A DNA stretch of 64,000 nucleotides, taken from positions 1,178,001 through 1,242,000 of the forward strand of contig NZ_CP136865.1 in assembly GCF_045689245.1 (NCBI RefSeq), in the 5' to 3' direction. Shown here piece after piece: positions 63,222 to 64,000 of this stretch. Under the pieces are notes generated by a model. The model saw only the letters and a program-made list of their open reading frames with translations, had not been told where the DNA came from and made no database searches. Within the stretch, counting starts at the first letter, position 1. Each line of letters starts with the position of its first letter. This DNA is from Congregibacter brevis. GTDB taxonomy: Bacteria > Pseudomonadota > Gammaproteobacteria > Pseudomonadales > Halieaceae. The translations under genes and the position numbers were made by a program.

Positions 63222-64000
63222 GCGCCAACCATACTCTGGTTATCGGCGCGGGGGTTGGTGGCTTGGCCGCGGCAATCGAGTTGGCAGCCGCTGGACACCG
63301 GGTAACGGTACTCGAGCGTGCGGCAGAACCCGGCGGCAAGATGCGTCAGCTACCGGTGAATGGAGTGGGTGTAGATGCCGGACCCACGGTGTTCACTATG
63401 CGCTGGATTTTTGACCAGCTCTTCGAGGCAGCGGGATCGGCATTGGAGGCGCATCTGCGTCTGGAAAAAGCCGATGTGCTCGCTCGCCATGCATGGCGGC
63501 AGGGCGGTGTACTGGATTTGTATGCGAGTACGGAGCGGTCTGAGCAGGCGATACACGAATTCGCAGGTAGAGAAGACGCCTTAGGTTACAGGGCGTTCTG
63601 CGCGCGCAGTGCAGACATCTACGAAACGCTGCGTGAACCGTTTATCGCGTCCTCTCGCCCGGGGATGCTTGAGTTAGTTAGCCGGGTCGGTTTTGGCAGG
63701 TTAGATGCGATGTGGCGTACGGCGCCTTTTTCTTCTTTGTGGTCCGCGTTGGATGATCACTTTACCGATCCTCGATTGAGGCAACTCTTTGGTCGCTATG
63801 CGACCTATGTGGGCTCCTCTCCGCTAAAGGCCCCAGCAACGCTAATGCTCATCGCGCATGTAGAGCAAGAGGGCGTGTGGCTGGTTGACGGAGGTATGCG
63901 CGCTGTCGCGGTGGCGCTTCGGGAACTGGCGGAGAGTCTGGGTGTGCGGTTTTCCTTTGATGAAGGTGTTCGCCAGATCATGATGGAGGCCAATCGCGCC
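63218..64000 (+). CDS. crtD: CrtD-type hydroxycarotenoid 3,4-desaturase, 3' end beyond the window
   Basis: The start is TTG 63218, overlapping the previous stop as TTGA; only the first 261 residues are present. An FAD-binding GAGVGGLAAAIELAAAGHRV is followed by EPGGKM and DAGPTVFTMRWIFDQLF, a pattern of CrtD rather than CrtI or CrtN. CrtD desaturates 1-hydroxy carotenoids on the way to spirilloxanthin and similar pigments. In phototrophic gammaproteobacteria crtD sits in the photosynthesis gene cluster, so that cluster may continue right of this window. Confidence 0.85.
   Translation, partial: MSANHTLVIGAGVGGLAAAIELAAAGHRVTVLERAAEPGGKMRQLPVNGVGVDAGPTVFTMRWIFDQLFEAAGSALEAHLRLEKADVLARHAWRQGGVLDLYASTERSEQAIHEFAGREDALGYRAFCARSADIYETLREPFIASSRPGMLELVSRVGFGRLDAMWRTAPFSSLWSALDDHFTDPRLRQLFGRYATYVGSSPLKAPATLMLIAHVEQEGVWLVDGGMRAVAVALRELAESLGVRFSFDEGVRQIMMEANRA

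Overview
The window is chromosomal DNA from a marine gammaproteobacterium, most likely of the OM60/NOR5 (Halieaceae) type. The reasons are: three TonB-dependent receptors of the sort common in that group; PEP-CTERM/PrsT-type surface genes; a high-potential iron-sulfur protein (HiPIP); and, running off the right edge, a crtD-type hydroxycarotenoid desaturase, which points to a spirilloxanthin-type carotenoid pathway and perhaps a photosynthesis gene cluster just outside. The placement is inferred from gene content, not from a marker gene.

Layout. 1-1.9 kb: a zinc-ribbon/nuclease gene next to a 3' half of a tRNA-Lys gene, which looks like the edge of an integrated element. 1.9-6.4 kb: an exported gamma-glutamyltransferase and a convergent hybrid histidine kinase/NarL-type regulator pair. 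6.4-14.7 kb: a 1864-residue Asn/Gly-repeat protein with a PEP-CTERM-like tail, followed by a PrsT-like TPR lipoprotein. 14.9-18.7 kb: a secreted NTF2-like protein, a class C beta-lactamase-type serine hydrolase, an HSL-family hydrolase whose nucleophile serine is a threonine, and a small orphan LuxR-type protein divergent from it across a perfect palindrome. 18.8-27.9 kb: five tightly coupled genes for exported or outer-membrane proteins, including a 1436-residue protein with a kinase-like domain and an outer-membrane barrel. I recognise no known system here and consider it the best candidate for an undescribed one.

28.1-33.3 kb: a small protein, a TonB receptor with an adjacent secreted dual-specificity-type phosphatase, and a hydrolase-OsmC fusion. 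33.4-42.1 kb: a membrane AraC-type regulator, a cytochrome c4-like protein, a di-heme MauG/CcpA-type protein, a parallel beta-helix protein fused to a cytochrome c domain, a second TonB receptor, a VOC-fold protein and a 3-methyladenine glycosylase I-like protein. 42.1-49.3 kb: a class III aminotransferase, a molybdopterin oxidoreductase, a small four-helix membrane protein and a ferritin-like metal-dependent hydrolase facing a TetR regulator across a clear operator, then an epoxide-hydrolase-like enzyme and a fasciclin remnant. 49.4-54.5 kb: an exported M20 amidohydrolase, a third TonB receptor and a divergent haloalkane dehalogenase-like enzyme sharing an inverted repeat.

54.5-64 kb: a DUF3465 protein coupled to HrpB helicase, a lipoprotein-type HiPIP, an MFS transporter, an ATP-grasp enzyme, a cytochrome P450, a membrane protein and the start of crtD. 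The genes read as a scavenging, surface-active heterotroph: receptors paired with periplasmic hydrolases and redox proteins, several local regulators with visible palindromic sites, and a link to phototrophic electron transfer at the right end. No CRISPR array, insertion sequence, rRNA or complete tRNA was seen.
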